Shown: positions 44,482 through 58,000, counted from the first letter of the stretch. The stretch is 64,000 nt of DNA from Fulvia fulva (GCF_020509005.1 NC_063016.1:5456001-5520000), one strand, 5' to 3'. Translations and numbers: made by a program. Notes: generated from the sequence alone by a model not told the origin.

Positions 44482-46322
44482 ACGTACTTTACTACCGAGC
44501 GGGCTATACTACCGAGCGGGCCACTTTTGCTAAGAACTGTACTACTTCTATAGATACAGCTATATAACCACTATTATAGCGTATATTGTCTTTAAATGAG
44601 GCCAAACTGACCTTAGCTGTCTAGGCTACGAAACGCGACGCGACAATTACGAATCGACTTGCTATAAAGGTATACGACGCGTCTCGAACTATACTAGGGT
44701 ATCGATTAAATAGACGACCTCCCCGGGGTGACTACGAGCCTAATTCGAAGAAGCTTATAGAGCTAGACGAGAGGGTGATACTTGAGTATATACTCGAGCT
44801 AGATCTTAGAGGTTTCCCGCTATTAAAGGCTAGTATACGAGTAATAGCCGATTCATTACTATAAGAGAAGGGTCTTAAGCCCGCTAGTCTCAATTGGACA
44901 GACAGGTTTATTAGGCGGCATCGTGAGCTAAAGGTTCGTATGACACGTAGATACGATCGTTAGCGAGCCCTAATTCAAGATCTAGACGTTATCGAGAGGT
45001 AGTTCTTACTTATACGTAATATAAAGGAGAAGTATAGTATCCTTAACTAGGACACCTATAACTTCGACGAGATAGGGTTTATAATAGGTATTATTACGTC
45101 TTAGAGCGTCGTTACGGGTTTAGAAAGGCGTGGTGGAAAGAGGAAGGTCGTTTAATAGGGTAATAGAGAATAGGTAATAGTGATTAAGACTATCTATATA
45201 GACGGAATAGCGCTCCTACTGTACGTTATCCTTATAGGCAAATAGCACATTAGTACCTAGTACTAAGACGGCAACTTATGTCTAGACTAGATAATCGGGC
45301 TAATAGAGAACGGCTAGACTAATAATGAGTTCGGTATACGGTAGCTAGAGCATTTCTAGAAGTATACTATAGCTTATACGACTAGGGTATAGAGACTACT
45401 TATTATTAATAGCTACGAGAGCTACAACTCGAAGGTATTCTGGAATCTATATAAGGAATACAAGATCTTAGCCCTATATATACTATCGCACGCCTCGTAC
45501 TTACTCTAGCTATTAGACGTCTATACGGTACTTAGCTCTTAGGCTTAGTACGCTAGCGTATTACTTATATCGATAAAGTAGAGTTCCTACGCGCCTTCCG
45601 GGTAGCCTATAACGCTATATTTAGACAGGAGAACATCCTATTGAGCTTCAGAGGCGCTAGTTTAGTTCTATTTAATCTATAGGTAGTAATAGACAAGCTT
45701 AATATTAAGCTATATATGCTAACCCCTCTAGCTCCGGACTCTACCCCTTAGGAGTCGAAGACACTACAAACTATAAAAGAATTCGACTCTTAATCGACAC
45801 TAGTAACGAACAAAATGCGTGCCCGGGCAGGTTTATTACTAAACTCGTTATAGGAAGGGGTGTATTAGCTTATGAAAGGGAGTAGAGAGATAGCGTATTA
45901 GATAGCTCTTATACGAAGCGAGATTAGTAAGCTACGTAAGTCTAACGAGGCCCTTATATAGCAAAAAGCACGAAAGCGCAAGTACATTTAGTCTAGAGGG
46001 TCTCTAACCTTCGATAAGGCGTCGTAATTGATACCTCTAGAGGATACTAGAAGGTAGGAAGTGAGTAGAGAGTCGCTAGATAGTGTTCGGCTAGTACTAA
46101 GGCTACGACGCTATAAGCGATATAGCGAGTCGGGGTATAACGTACGTACCTATTAAGTAGACTCGCTAGATAGCGAAGAATCTAAAGAGGAATTGTCCTC
46201 CTAGTAACGATTCTATAGGATGTCGTCGTATTAAGATACCGTCGTAATTAAAGTAGAAGTAGTATAGTTCTTAGTAAAAGTGGCCCGCTCGGTAGTATAG
46301 CCCGCTCGGTAGTAAAGCACGT
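44482..46322 (+). mobile_element. RIP-degraded Fot1/pogo-type DNA transposon, 1,841 bp
   Basis: The ends are inverted repeats of about 70 bp: 44482 onward reads ACGTACTTTACTACCGAGCG, and the complement of the right end reads ACGTGCTTTACTACCGAGCG. Mismatches between the ends are G/A or C/T, as RIP would make. TA dinucleotides flank both sides (44480-44481, 46323-46324). Each end holds ACTACCGAGCGGGC twice. Between about 44730 and 46230 the plus strand encodes a DDE transposase relic. Recognisable stretches are LNWTDRFIRRHRELKVR, the DTYNFDEIGF region with the first acidic residue, IINSYESYNS and LSHASYLL. The frame is cut by many TAG/TAA codons where Trp or Gln is expected. Size and layout fit the Fot1/Pot2 group. 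Confidence 0.82.
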
Positions 46323-46324
46323 TA

Positions 46325-47115
46325 TAGATTATATAAATAAATTAGGACCTAATAGGATAGCGTATATCTATATATAGTATCGCTAGTTAATAGTATAGGT
46401 GTTTTAGGAGGGATAGCTATACTTAGGACTTAACTAGTAAGCCCTAATTACTAATCCCCTAAGTACCTAATATTGACCCTATAACCTATATATTCTTAAT
46501 ATAGGTCTTTATACCGTAGAGCTACTAGTCCTTCCGATCGATCTTAATAATACGATTACGATAGCGCTAGGGCCTATCTAGGATCACTAACGGCCTACCT
46601 ATAGGCGGTACGTAGTAGATTACGTTACTTACGCGTTCTACTTCTACATTGTTAGCGAGCCGTACTTATAGCGTATAAGTACCGTAGTAGTAGCCTTAGT
46701 CCTACGTATACGACTTTAATTTTAGGAGCTTTACTCTACTATAGACGACTAACTACCCTAGTAAGTAAGGGCGCGTCTAGTAACCTTAGAATAGCTTACG
46801 TATAGGTATTAGTATTTACCGGTCGAATAGTGATAATATCTATTTAATATTACTAGCAATTTTTGTTCCTAAAAACACGATATATTTAAAAGCCCTTATT
46901 AAGGCTATTCTAACAATCTACTAAGTAGGCTACTACCTATAAGGGCGCGCGTACCGTAGGGTCCGAATAAGAGAGTTGTTGTTCTATAAAGCTACGAAAG
47001 AGGAGCGCGAGGCGCGGCGAAGTTATAAAGCAAAGCTAAGCCGCGCTAACCCGATACGGAAGGTCCGCGGTTCACCCGGGCCGACGTAGCTATAGTGAGG
47101 GGTCGCGGGCTACCT
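46325..47115. other. RIP-degraded repeat DNA, including a ~70-bp segment also found at 58.4 kb
   Basis: No frame survives. The segment 46740-46809 (TATAGACGACTAACTACCCT and onward) recurs in the same orientation at 58426-58495. The last ~150 bases before 47116 are GC-richer and may be a remnant LTR of the next element, because a minus-strand G-run like a purine tract sits at about 47124-47131. Confidence 0.45.
46740..46809 (+). repeat. ~70-bp direct repeat, partner at 58426-58495
   Basis: The two copies share TATAGACGACTAA, CCTAGTAAGTAAGGGCGCG and ATAGCTTACG, with only transition differences. They are 11.7 kb apart in the same orientation, on either side of the chromovirus remnant and the LINE pair. 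Confidence 0.75.
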
Positions 47116-50100
47116 ATGATAGTACCCCCCCTCTCAAAACGCGTCTTAGTCCTCTAAGCGTTATCCATCTTATACGGCCACTTGCCCGTGCTGCTCTATA
47201 ACCGTACGAAAGTCTAATTATCCTCTAATACCTTGTTATCGTCTAGTAACACATCTGCATCCAGTCTATCTATAACTAGCCTATCCGCGACCGGCTCCCT
47301 TCGAGAAATGATTAGGGGGACCTAATTAGATAGAGCTACGAAGCCTATAGGCGTAGGCAACTCCGGCCGGCTATAGTAAAAGTCTATAATAGCGGCGGCC
47401 GCGTGTTCAAACATGTTCTTAGCCGGTTACTAGGTCTTACTATCCTCCTTATTCTGATATCCAAGCCATTTCACCTTGTACTAAGTGTCCACTTTGCGCT
47501 TCTGCCCCTTCTTCACTTTGCCTACTCGCTTACGGGTATATATGTCCAAGATCTTCTCTACCTTATATATATGTATAGGTGTTACGACTATATTAGCGAC
47601 TACATCGGCTTCGGTAGTATCGGGCTCGATAGTTATCGGCGGTAGTAGTGCTAGATACTAGCCTTCGAGTAGTAGGAAGTCGGGATGATTGGCTCGCTAA
47701 AGTAACGGGGTGTGAAAGTAGTTGTCGAGTCCTACTATAGCGTCCGACAATCTCAGTTTATATAAGAGCTTAGCTAGTATAACTTCTATAATCTAGTACG
47801 GGCTAGCGTATCTTCTGTCGAGCTTCTTAGATAGTCGAGTCGTGCGGATGTTCTTAGTACTTAGGTATACCTAGTCGCCTACTTTATAGTCTAGCGAAAT
47901 GCTTTAGTAGCGGTTTGCTACTTTAGCTTAGAGAGCTTATAACATCCGTATATTTTCTTAAAGGTGCTTATAAAGGTCGTAAATCCGGCGTACGAAGGCT
48001 TTAGCCGATCGCGTAGCTAGTCGCTAGAGAGTAGTAAGTCCTCCCTCTTTTCTAGCGCTTAGGTCTACGCGCTCTATAAACTTACGGTTATAGCCTAAAG
48101 TGGCGTAGAATAGCAATATACTAGTAGTTTTAGAAAGGTGGTTATTAATTGTGAACTAAGCTAGACAAAGCTATTCTACCTAGTTATCTTATACCTCGTT
48201 AGTAAATATACGGAGATACTATTCTATTACTTAGTTAGTACGTTCCGACTGTCTATTAGTTTCTAGGTAGTATAAAGAACTTAGCTTACGACTTATACGA
48301 AGTATCTTATAAAGTTTCTTCTAGAAGGTAGTAACCTATTGTTTACCGCGGTCTAAAGTAATAGTATTAGGAAATCCGCGTCGGGAGAATATATACTTAA
48401 GGAAAAGTCTTGCCGTATTCTATATAGTTATCGCTCCGATCGGAATCAGCTCGACTTCCTTCGTTAGCCTGTCTATTACGGTTATAATATTGTTATAGGT
48501 CATACTATCGAGAGTACTATTAGGAAGTCCGACTACAAAGTCTACCGCAATATACCTCTAAGGTCGGTCCGGTACTAAAAGTAGGTATAATAATCTAGGT
48601 AGCTAGGAGTATAGAGATTTCGTCGTACGGTATATACGGCAATTCGCGGTATATCTACGTACTAATCTTACTAAGCTAGGCCAGTAGAATTCTCGTACTA
48701 CGAGTTTATAGGTTCGAGCTCGTCCTAGATATCCTACTACTAGAGCGTTATAATTTATTCTAATAAGCCGAGTCCGTAGGGCCTAGTTATCGGGTACCTA
48801 TAGGCTCTAACTATCGTACTAGTTTCGTATATATAATATGTTACTATCTACCTTATAGTACGTAGGGTATATCTTCGCCTTCTATAAGAGTAGAGGGATA
48901 GTACTATCTTTCCGTAGTATCTTAATTACCGCCTTAAGTTCTTAGTCTAGGGCGTAAGTAGTCGTTATACGGTACTCGAGTTTAGCTTCGACTTCGGCTT
49001 TATTCGTAGTCTATACTTCCTAAGCTAGTACTAGCTATGTTTATAGTACCTATTCTAGTTCTAAAGTGAACTCGATTACTTTAGTATCTAGGAGAGTCGT
49101 CTCTTCTTCTTCGGGCGTATCTTCGATAGTAGCTTATATAGAGTCGATCTTAAGGAATTGCTCTAGCGGAAGTAATGTCTAATACTAGTACTAATTTCTC
49201 GGATCGTCTACCCCCTACGGAAGGTCCTAGCTACGTCTCGTTAGGCTGTCTAGCTTCGTTCCTTATATACCTAGGCGGTAAATAATCTAGAAGTTAAATT
49301 GTAATAGAAATTCTACCTATCGCGCTTATTGGCGATTTAGCTACTTCGTAGTCATAAAATATTCGAGGTTCTGATAGTCTATAAACATTTTGACTAGATC
49401 GCCGTCCTCGTCTACTTCGTAAGTAAGCTCCGGCGCTACTCTTCGAATGCTTTAATAATCGCGAGGAGTTCCTTATCGTAGATCTCGTAATTATACTCCT
49501 AGGGACTCAGCTTCTTCGAATAGAAAGCTATAGGATATAACACTCCCTACTCGTCGTATTATAAGAGCACACCTATATTAATAAAGTCTAAGGAGTTAGT
49601 CTCAACGACGGTCTGTCTACCCGGTATATAGTATACTAGTATACCTACCTTACTAAACGCTACTTTTAACGCCTCGAATACCCTCTAGCAATTATTAGTC
49701 TAGTTAATTCTACGGTTCTTATGATTACTAGGCCTATCTAACTTCGTTAGGTTAGTTAATAGGGATGTAATACGAGAGAAAGCCTCGATAAACCTACGGT
49801 AGAAGTTTACGAATCCTAGGAAGGTTTAGACATCCTTAAGATTAGTTAGTACTTCCTAGGTCTATATACATTCCAATTTCTCCGGGTCTATCTCGATACC
49901 CTAGGGTATAATAATAAGGCCTAGATACTTTATACGTTCCTAGTAGAACTCGGACTTATCGATATTAATAGTAAGCCCGGTATCTCGTAGCTTAATTAAT
50001 ACCTTTCGTACGTATTCGACGTGTTCCTCTAGAGTGTCGCTAAAGATAAGGACGTTATCTAGATATACTAACACAAAGTTATCTAGATGTTCCTATAGAA

Positions 50101-50370
50101 CCTTATTAATATATAACTAAAAGGTTACGGGTCCGTTATAGAGGCCGAACGGTAATACGAGGCATTCGTATATACCGTAGCGTATTACGAAAGCTATTAG
50201 CTACTCGTGCCCTTCCGAGATACGTAACTTATTAAAGGCTACTACAATATCTAGTTTTATGAAGTACTTCTTTCCGTATATACGGTTAAGCGTTTCCTAT
50301 ATTAATAGAATAGGATACCGATTCTTAATAGTAATAGCGTTTAGCCTACGGTAGTTAATATATACTCGTA
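47116..50370 (-). mobile_element. RIP-degraded chromovirus remnant (Ty3/Gypsy pol, truncated)
   Basis: Minus-strand translation with many stops shows, from right to left, reverse transcriptase (about 50370-49650), RNase H (about 49600-49250, closely resembling the same part of the intact element at 40.3 kb), integrase (about 48900-47700) and a chromodomain (YKVKWLGYQNKEDSKT near 47450). The RT homology stops abruptly near 50370 at the position of the VDYRGLN motif, so the protease, gag and 5' LTR are missing. It is a different family from the intact element. Stops occur mostly where Gln or Trp is expected. Confidence 0.75.
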
Positions 50371-51450
50371 GCGGTCGACGACGAGAATCACCTATACGTA
50401 GTGTCGGCTACGAACCTCTCGTCTAGCTACGAGAGAGCTAAGTATTCTCACGCTAGAGCGTCGTAGGCGCGACGGGCGCGTAACGTAGGCGAAGCCGCGG
50501 CGAATAGAGGACTACTAGCAAAACGGGTATAAAAACTATCCGACGAGGGTATACTCGTGTCGGGAGCGAGTCCCTCTTCTTTCTAAGTATAAGAAGGGCG
50601 CGGAACCGTGGCCTATACGCTCGATAGGACACCTCTAGTATAAGGACAGAATTTTCACCTCCAGAGACCGTAAACCGAGCGGGCTAAGCGACGAATATTA
50701 GACGAGCGGACTATAGAACAACAACTGAGCGGACTATACGACGGCGTCGAGCGGACTACGAAACAATCTAGTGTTTGCTAGCGGGCAATACGGTAGGTAG
50801 GTAGACACGCGACGATGCCTATAAGGGCCTATTAAACACCCGGTATAGGAACGAGGGTTTTGCCTAAGGCACTGCCTGTCCCGCTATACAACGTACCTAG
50901 TCTGACATAGTAGATTACGACGAGGAAAAGACGATAGCCTAAGCAAGGAAAAGACGGCTATTAGGACGGGGAAAAGACGTATAATACAAGTGGATTAGTT
51001 CTATGATCGGGGAGGATCGAGGGTAGGGTAATAAGGAACTTTATATTAGTTAGTAGGTAGAAACGTAAGGAGTACGCTACCCGGCGTAGTGTGTGCCCCG
51101 AGCAAACCTACGAGGTATAGACGGCCGCTTTCTAGAGATAGGCTACGGTAACGCGAAGGGCGTCAAAACCTAGGGCGTAGTGTGTACTAGTAGCGACGGC
51201 TAACACTATCCATATAGCCCGAGAGGACGGATACGTATATCGGTCAATAGAGAGCACTAAAGGGCTTAGGCCTATAGAGGTAGATATTGGCTTAAGGAGC
51301 AAATAGGGAGGGAGGGCGTAGAGGGAAGCTTTTGCTCCGGGCTAACCTCTCGAAACGAGGCTATACGGTAGTACTAGATAAGTAGGAAAGCGCGGTTAAG
51401 ACTTGTTACCTTATCTCGTAGCTAGCTTACTAAATACGATTCCTTCCTTA
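50371..51450. other. unidentified RIP-degraded repeat DNA
   Basis: This stretch is richer in CG than the rest of the block and has no frame. Four copies of GAGCGG(G/A)CTA lie at 50675-50759, spaced 23-27 bases apart. The same motif is doubled in the ends of the Fot1-like element at 44.5 kb, so this may be the end of a related DNA transposon. Confidence 0.4.
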
Positions 51451-52931
51451 CTAGCCCTAGAATCCTAGAACACCGCTACGAGCGGCTTCGTAGACGACAC
51501 AAACATCCTAGCGTAGTCTTCCTCGACTAAGGAGAACTATAGGCTACTAGAAGAGAAGCATAAGATCTACGAGGACTGGGCTAGGAGGTACGGGGCTCGG
51601 TTTGCCCTAGAAAAGTACAATCTAATACACTTTACGCGCCGGCTATAGTTCTATAATATATAAGCTTCTATCTAGATATCGGGGCACACGACTAACCCGG
51701 TAAATCAGCTTAGGATCCTCGGACTATAGGTAGACCCGGCGCTACGGTAGAGGAAGTACGTATAGGTAATATTACGGAAAGCTAAACAGAATATAGTATT
51801 ATACTAGAGGCTTACTACGTCTATATAGGGGGCGGACTTTTGGTAGTTACGACTTCTATATACGGCTATTATACGGCTAGTCCTTACCTATAGTAGCTAA
51901 GTATAGTCCTTAGGCGAGAGGGCCTACCTATTAAAGGGACTCGTCGCGCCGTTAGCGAAGATCTAAAACTAATGCCTAAGGAAGGTCACCGGGGTATATA
52001 AGTCGATACTAATAAGGATACTTAAGTACGAGACCGCTATACCGCCGATCGACCTATATATCTAGGGACTATAGACCTCCTACTTAGGTAAGTCGGTATA
52101 GTACCTAGTATAGAAGGTTATCGCTAGTATAGTCGTAAGGGCCCGCGAATTAGTACTAGTGTATAAGGGTATTCGACCCGGAAACGAGCCGAACTACCGG
52201 GTAAGGGACGAATAGCTAGTAATATAATAGGAAGGTAAGAAATCTTTTATAGAGTAACTATAGAAAGAGAGGTAGAACAACTAGGTTGTAGGGCATAGTG
52301 GACGCCCTTAGCTAGCGGGACAACCTAAGGAATAGTTAGCTACAAAATCCGCGGTCAAGTACCCCCCGAAGCTTATCTACTACCGCCTTATAAGGGTATA
52401 GAGTAGTATAGCAACCTAACTACGAAGCGAACATATCGGCCTCTAGGGGTACCTATTATAGAGGAAGGTTCTAGGATATACGAATACTAGCTGCCCCTAC
52501 GGCTATCGCTCCTAGAACGTACGGCACGCACTCCTCGTCTGTCCGAGGTAGTCGCTAGGAAGGGGGGAGTAGATAGTAAAGGCGAGGAACCGGACGATTA
52601 GGGCACTTCTTAATAACGCTAAGGACCTACGGCGTATTACGAACTAGATACTAGAGAAGGGCTAGCTAGAACAGTACCGCCTAGTAGGAGTAGTATAGGA
52701 AGAGAGGACACGACGTAGCGCGACGAGACCGGCTAGGAGCGGGGGCTAACGGGGTAGTGACATAGACTACGTACGTTCAGAGGGAAAGCTAAACTAGACA
52801 AGGAGTAGTCGGGGGCGGGAAGGGTTTTCACCTATTCGGGTTTCCCTTTATATATAACAATAGATATATACCTATATAGACCGGATAGGGTCCTAGAACA
52901 GGGGAATAACAAGTCTATCTATCTATCTATA
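51451..52931 (+). mobile_element. 5'-truncated Tad-like LINE retrotransposon, RIP-degraded
   Basis: The plus strand encodes the end of a LINE reverse transcriptase, starting just before the catalytic GFVDDTNILA (near 51484), followed by the downstream thumb region and a C-terminal Cys/His-like segment. It ends in a (TCTA)n tail at about 52913-52931. Several stops interrupt it. The 5' end is cut inside the RT, as is usual for incomplete LINE insertion. It is almost the exact reverse complement of 53233-54710. Confidence 0.78.
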
Positions 52932-53232
52932 TACTCGTAGCCCTCTACTAGGCTTTCTTACTACTAATACCGGTGCTAGTGACTAGCTTGTTTTCTGACC
53001 GGCCTTACGTACCTTACCTCCTAAAGTCTATTCGAGTAACTATTTCTTAACGGCTTCATTCTCCTTCTCGGCTATTCCGTATCGCTTTCGGTATAGCGGT
53101 TCTTAAGGTCTACCGGGTTTAATATAAATCTCGTAGTCGATACCTAGTCGGTAAGGTAGGAGTCCCTCGTAGTCCTTTACTAAGAAAGTATCTATAATGT
53201 CGTAGTATATAGGCGGGAGCTTCTCTTTAGGA
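52932..53232. other. spacer between the two LINE copies
   Basis: 301 bp of degraded repeat DNA with no frame. It carries no clear homology to the LINE and presumably is older DNA into which one or both copies inserted. Confidence 0.4.
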
Positions 53233-56200
53233 TTATAGATAGATAGATTTGTCATTCTCCTGTTCTAGGACCCTATCCGGCCTATGTAGGTATATATCTA
53301 TTGTTATATATAAAGGGAAACCCGAATAGGTGAAAACCCTTCCCGCCCCCGACTACTCCTTGTCTAGTTTAGCTTTCCCTCTAAACGTACGTAGTCTATG
53401 TCACTACCCCGTTAGCCCCCGCTCCTAGCCGGTCTCGTCGCGCTACGTCGTGTCCTCTCTTCCTATACTACTCCTACTAGGCGGTACTGTTCTAGCTAGC
53501 CCTTCTCTAGTATCTAGTTCGTAATACGCCGTAGGTCCTTAGCGTTATTAAGAAGTGCCCTAATCGTCCGGTTCCTCGCCTTTACTATCTACTCCCCCCT
53601 TCCTAGCGACTACCTCGGACAGACGAGGAGTGCGTACCGTACGTTCTAGGAGCGATAGCCGTAGGGGCAGCTAGTATTCGTATATCCTAGAACCTTCCTC
53701 TATAATAGGTACCCCTAGAGGCCGATGTGTTCGCTTTGTAGTTAGGTTGCTATACTACTCTATGCCCTCGTAAGGCGGTAGTAGATAAGCTTCGGGGGGT
53801 GCTTGACCGCGGATTTTATAGCTGACCATTCCTTAGGTTGTCCCGCTAGCTAAGGGCGTCCACTATGCCCTACAACCTAGTTGTTCTACCTCTCTTTCTA
53901 TAGTTGCTCTACAAACGATTTCTTACCTTCCTATTATATTGCTAGCTGTTCGTCCCTTACCCGGTAGTTCGGCTCGTTTCCGGGTCGAATGCCCCTATAC
54001 GCTAGTACTAATTCGCGGGCCCTTACGACTACACTAGCGATGACCTTCTATACTAGGTACTGTACCGACTTGCCTAAGTAGGAGGTCCGTAGTCCCTAGA
54101 TGTATAGGTCGATCGGCGGTATAGCGGTCTCGTACTTAAGCATCCTCGTTAGTATCGACTTATATACCCCGGTGACCTTCCTTAGGCATTAGTTTTAGAT
54201 CTTCGCTAACGGCGCGACGAGTCCCTTTAATAGGTAGGCCCTCTCGCCTAAGGACTATACTTAGCTACTATAGGTAAGGACTAGCCGTATAGTAGCCGTA
54301 TATAGAAGTCGTAACTACCGAAAGTCCGCCCCCTATATAGACGTAGTAAGCCTCTAGTATAATACTATATTCTGTTTAGCTTTCCGTAATATTACCTATA
54401 CGTACTTCCTCTACCGTAGCGCCGGGTCTACCTATAGTCCGAGGATCCTAAGCTAATTTGCCGGGTTAGTCGTATACCCCTATATCTAGATAGAAGCTTA
54501 TATGTTATAGAACCGTAGCCGGCGCGTAAAGTATATTAGATTATACTTTTCTAGGGCAAACCGAGCCCCGTGCCTCCTAGCCTAGTCCTCGTAGATCTTG
54601 TGCTTCTCTTCTAGTAGCCTACAGTTCTCCTTAGTCGAGGAAGACTACGCTAGGATGTTTGTGTCGTCTACGAAGCCGCTCGTAGCGGTGTTCTGGGATT
54701 CTAGGGCTAGGAGTAGCGTCGCTATAAAGAAGAGGAACAGAATAGGTACTAGCGTTAAGCCTTACGGGATTCTAGTATAGACTGCTTAAAATAGACTTCT
54801 ATACTAGCCGACTAGGATCGACGTACTACGGTTTTGGAGGTAGGACCGTACGAAGTTAATAAGCTACTTAGGGAGTCCTTTCGACCTTAGGATATAGAGT
54901 AGCCGCGGGTATAACACGTAGTCGAAGGCTCCTAATATGTCTAGGCTAAGTAAGGAAGCCACCTTGTCCCTATTCTTATACTAGATAGCCTTTACCTAAG
55001 AGGTGATAAGTTCTATCGCGGATAGCGTCGATCGCTATAGGCGCGCACCTATCTAGGTGTCCGGGAGTAGGGAGTGTTCCTCTACCGCCTCGGAGAGTCT
55101 CGTTATAACTAGCTTCTTAAGCGCCTTCCTAAGAGTGTTAAGGAGCGCAATTGGGCGGTACGACTTCACCTACGTATAGTCTTCCTTCTACGGCTTACGT
55201 AGGACCACTGTCGTCGATTGTTTAAAAGCTATCGGGTAGTACCCGGTCTATAGGCAGGCGTTAAAGATCGCTACAACTACTAGGGCTAGTTGATCTCTAC
55301 ACTTCTTTAGTAGCTCGTTTGGGATCCTATCCGGCCCCGGGGCTTTCTTCGCCGGCAACTTCCTTAGTATAGCGGCAACTTCTCCCTCGGACACCTCCTA
55401 TTAGACCGCGATACTAGGGGCTAGGGGAGTAGAGCTGTTTATGTCGCTTAGATCAGCCTCGACTAGGGGCGGGAAGAACTTGCTAGCTAGTAGACGCGCC
55501 TTAGCCTCGGGGTCGCTAACCGGGCTACTAGGCGATTGTAGCGCTGGGATAGAGAAGGAGGGGCCCTATGTAGGGTCCTGTCGGGCCTATTTCGCTAGCT
55601 TCTATATCCTCTCTAGCTTACCGGCGATTTCTTCTACTATAGCCCTCTAGCCGACTGCTTTCTCCCTTCGTATTATAGCTTTCTTCTGTTAGTATGCCTC
55701 CCTATATACGTTCTAGGCCTCCTCGCTATAGCTACTCGTCTATACCCGGCGGGCTCCCCTTGCTTCTCTTACTACCGTAGTGCACTCCGGCGTCTAGTAT
55801 AGTTTAGACTATGTCGTTAGTTAGGCAAGCGGAACGTGAAGTAAGGTCGCTTTTCTTATTTCGTCTATTAACCCCTAGACTGCTTCGTCTATCTCGTCTT
55901 CACTATTATATTGCTACTACGCGATCTAGACTAGCCTCTTAGAGTCATCGAGGTATACCTAGATGTTGGCCTAGTGGGCCTTTCCCTAGTTTAGCTTAGG
56001 GGTTCTCGATAGTGTACGTTGTATCTATGTCGCAATAGAGGTCCTGACTAGTATATAGTCTAACGACGCCTCGAGTTCATGTTCGATCCTATAGTAGGTT
56101 ACCGTGTAGTAGTAGCTATCTAAGATCTAGGAGAGGTCGATCGTGCCTTAGAGTCCCCCTCTCTTCTAGGTGCCTAGGTCCTTCGGGGTATTAAGGGCAA

Positions 56201-58000
56201 TTACGTTGCTCGCTATCAAGTCGAGTACTTCGTCGGCTATAGGGTGCGGCTACATAAGGCTTTCCTAGGAAGGGTAGTATATATTGAAGTCTCCTACTAC
56301 GATGTGGCACCCTTGTCTCTTAAGCGCACTGTCTAGGTGTCTATAGACCCCTAGGTCGCGGCTAGACCTCGAGGCTAGCGGTTGTATATATAGGTTGTGT
56401 ATCCAGGTGCTACCTACGTGGAGGGAGGTAATATCGCCCCCGCCTTCTTCGTCTACGTAGTACACTACCTCCTAGTCGGATTCTAGTATGTCCTTGCTAC
56501 CATAGAAGCACGTGCGGGGTCTGCCGTCGCCTCGTAGGCATGTCGTATAGCCTAGTGACTTGTAGGTCGTTAGTCTCTTATAGTACGGGTTAATCTATAG
56601 TTCCTAGATTGTAAGGACGTAGTAGACGCGCGGGTCCGCCTCGTGTAGGAAATGGTTCTGGACTATATCCTTACTATAGTTGACGTTATACTAGATGATG
56701 CTAAGCGTATCGAGGCTAGTTATCGGCATCGACAATCATTTCCTCTATATCGTCCTATATCCTACTACCCTATACGTCCTAGTCTACGCCTATCGGCTAT
56801 ATACTAAAGGGGAGTCGGGCCTAGTTAGATTCCCTCGCCGTAGCTAGTAGAGCACGTGGCCTCCCGTACGCCCTAGGTTACGTATCCTTTATATCGTTCT
56901 CGGCCCTAGGGCGCTTATGCCCGACCGCCGCTAGTTGGTTCCGGTATAGGCTAGCCTTACGGTCGCCGTAGAATCTTAGGGCGACGGTTCTGTTTGTAAT
57001 TGCCTTGTTTTTCGCTAGTTTCCGCTATAGGCATTCCGTACTATACGATAGGTAGTACCCCGGACAGTTCGCGTACCGTCTCGTAGTCGATATATTGTCC
57101 CTAGACATATAGTCTCCTATATAGTTCGAGCAGGCCTGCTTGTTTGTGTACGTATAGGTTTGGTGTCTATACTGTTAGCATTTGAAGTATTAGAGGACAC
57201 GAAAGGATAAGGAGTGCTTTTCTACTATCTTGAGGCTATATTGCTAGACCAGGCCTTGTTCTATCGCTAGATCCGCCGCTTTCGCGTCTTATAGCCATAC
57301 TATTAGCGCCGAGGCCTTCTTACCTTCTGGCCATTTCCTATAGAGCCAAGTCGCCTTCTAGATTAGAGAGTTAAGAGTGACCGGGTTGTCCTCTTAGAGA
57401 GCGCGTAGGTGACCCTAGTTAGTTAGGTTAAACTCCTTAGGCATATCGTGGACTAGGATCGTGAATTGTTTCGTTAAGACCTTCGCTAATGCCGCAACCT
57501 TAGATACCTACTATAGCTATGCCTCTAGGTGCCTCCTAGTAGTAGTAGAGCTAGTATAGATCTATAGAGTGCCGTTAGACTGTTAGTTCACTACGACCAC
57601 CCCTAGTTAGTTAATTCGTTAGGCGAGCTCCTTGTTCGATAGCTTCGTAACTTCGGCCTGGTCTTCCTTTGCTACAATACGGATCGTAACTACATCGTAC
57701 GTTAGGCGGGGGCCTAGTATCGATGCCGCGACCGATGCCTAGCTATAGGGGTGTTGATTCCGGGTGGCCTTACTAATCGCCTAGGACGTCGTCCTCATTT
57801 CTTGTTGCCCTCGGTGATACGACAGTACAAGCGCCGTGCGTAGCTAAGTGATTATTACCTATAGAGACCGGTAAGGGAGCTAATCGTTAGTTTCTATACT
57901 TTTTACGTCCTCTATAAGTTGCTGCCAGTTGTCTTAGGGGGGCTTCGCCTATAGGGCCGTAGGCGCCGTTAGTACCGTAGCCTAGGCTACCATTGCCTAG
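53233..58000 (-). mobile_element. near full-length Tad-like LINE retrotransposon, RIP-degraded
   Basis: This reads right to left. About 57,900-57,000 is an ORF1 relic with Cys/His-knuckle-like residues near 57,150. About 56,750-55,950 is an apurinic-type endonuclease relic (an open stretch at 56465-56265 includes HIVVGDFNIYYPS, the GDFN motif). About 55,600-54,500 is the reverse transcriptase with GFVDDTNILA (near 54,675), and the 3' end finishes in (TCTA)n near 53,250. Order and motifs fit the Tad1 clade of fungal LINEs. The 5' limit is approximate. Stops are spread throughout, mostly TAG. Confidence 0.75.

Larger units (their letters stand above)
51451..54710. repeat. large inverted repeat, two ~1.48-kb arms with a 301-bp spacer
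   Basis: Arms 51451-52931 and 53233-54710 are near-perfect reverse complements, differing mostly by G/A or C/T. They are two LINE 3' ends lying tail to tail. The spacer 52932-53232 is other degraded repeat DNA. Confidence 0.88.
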
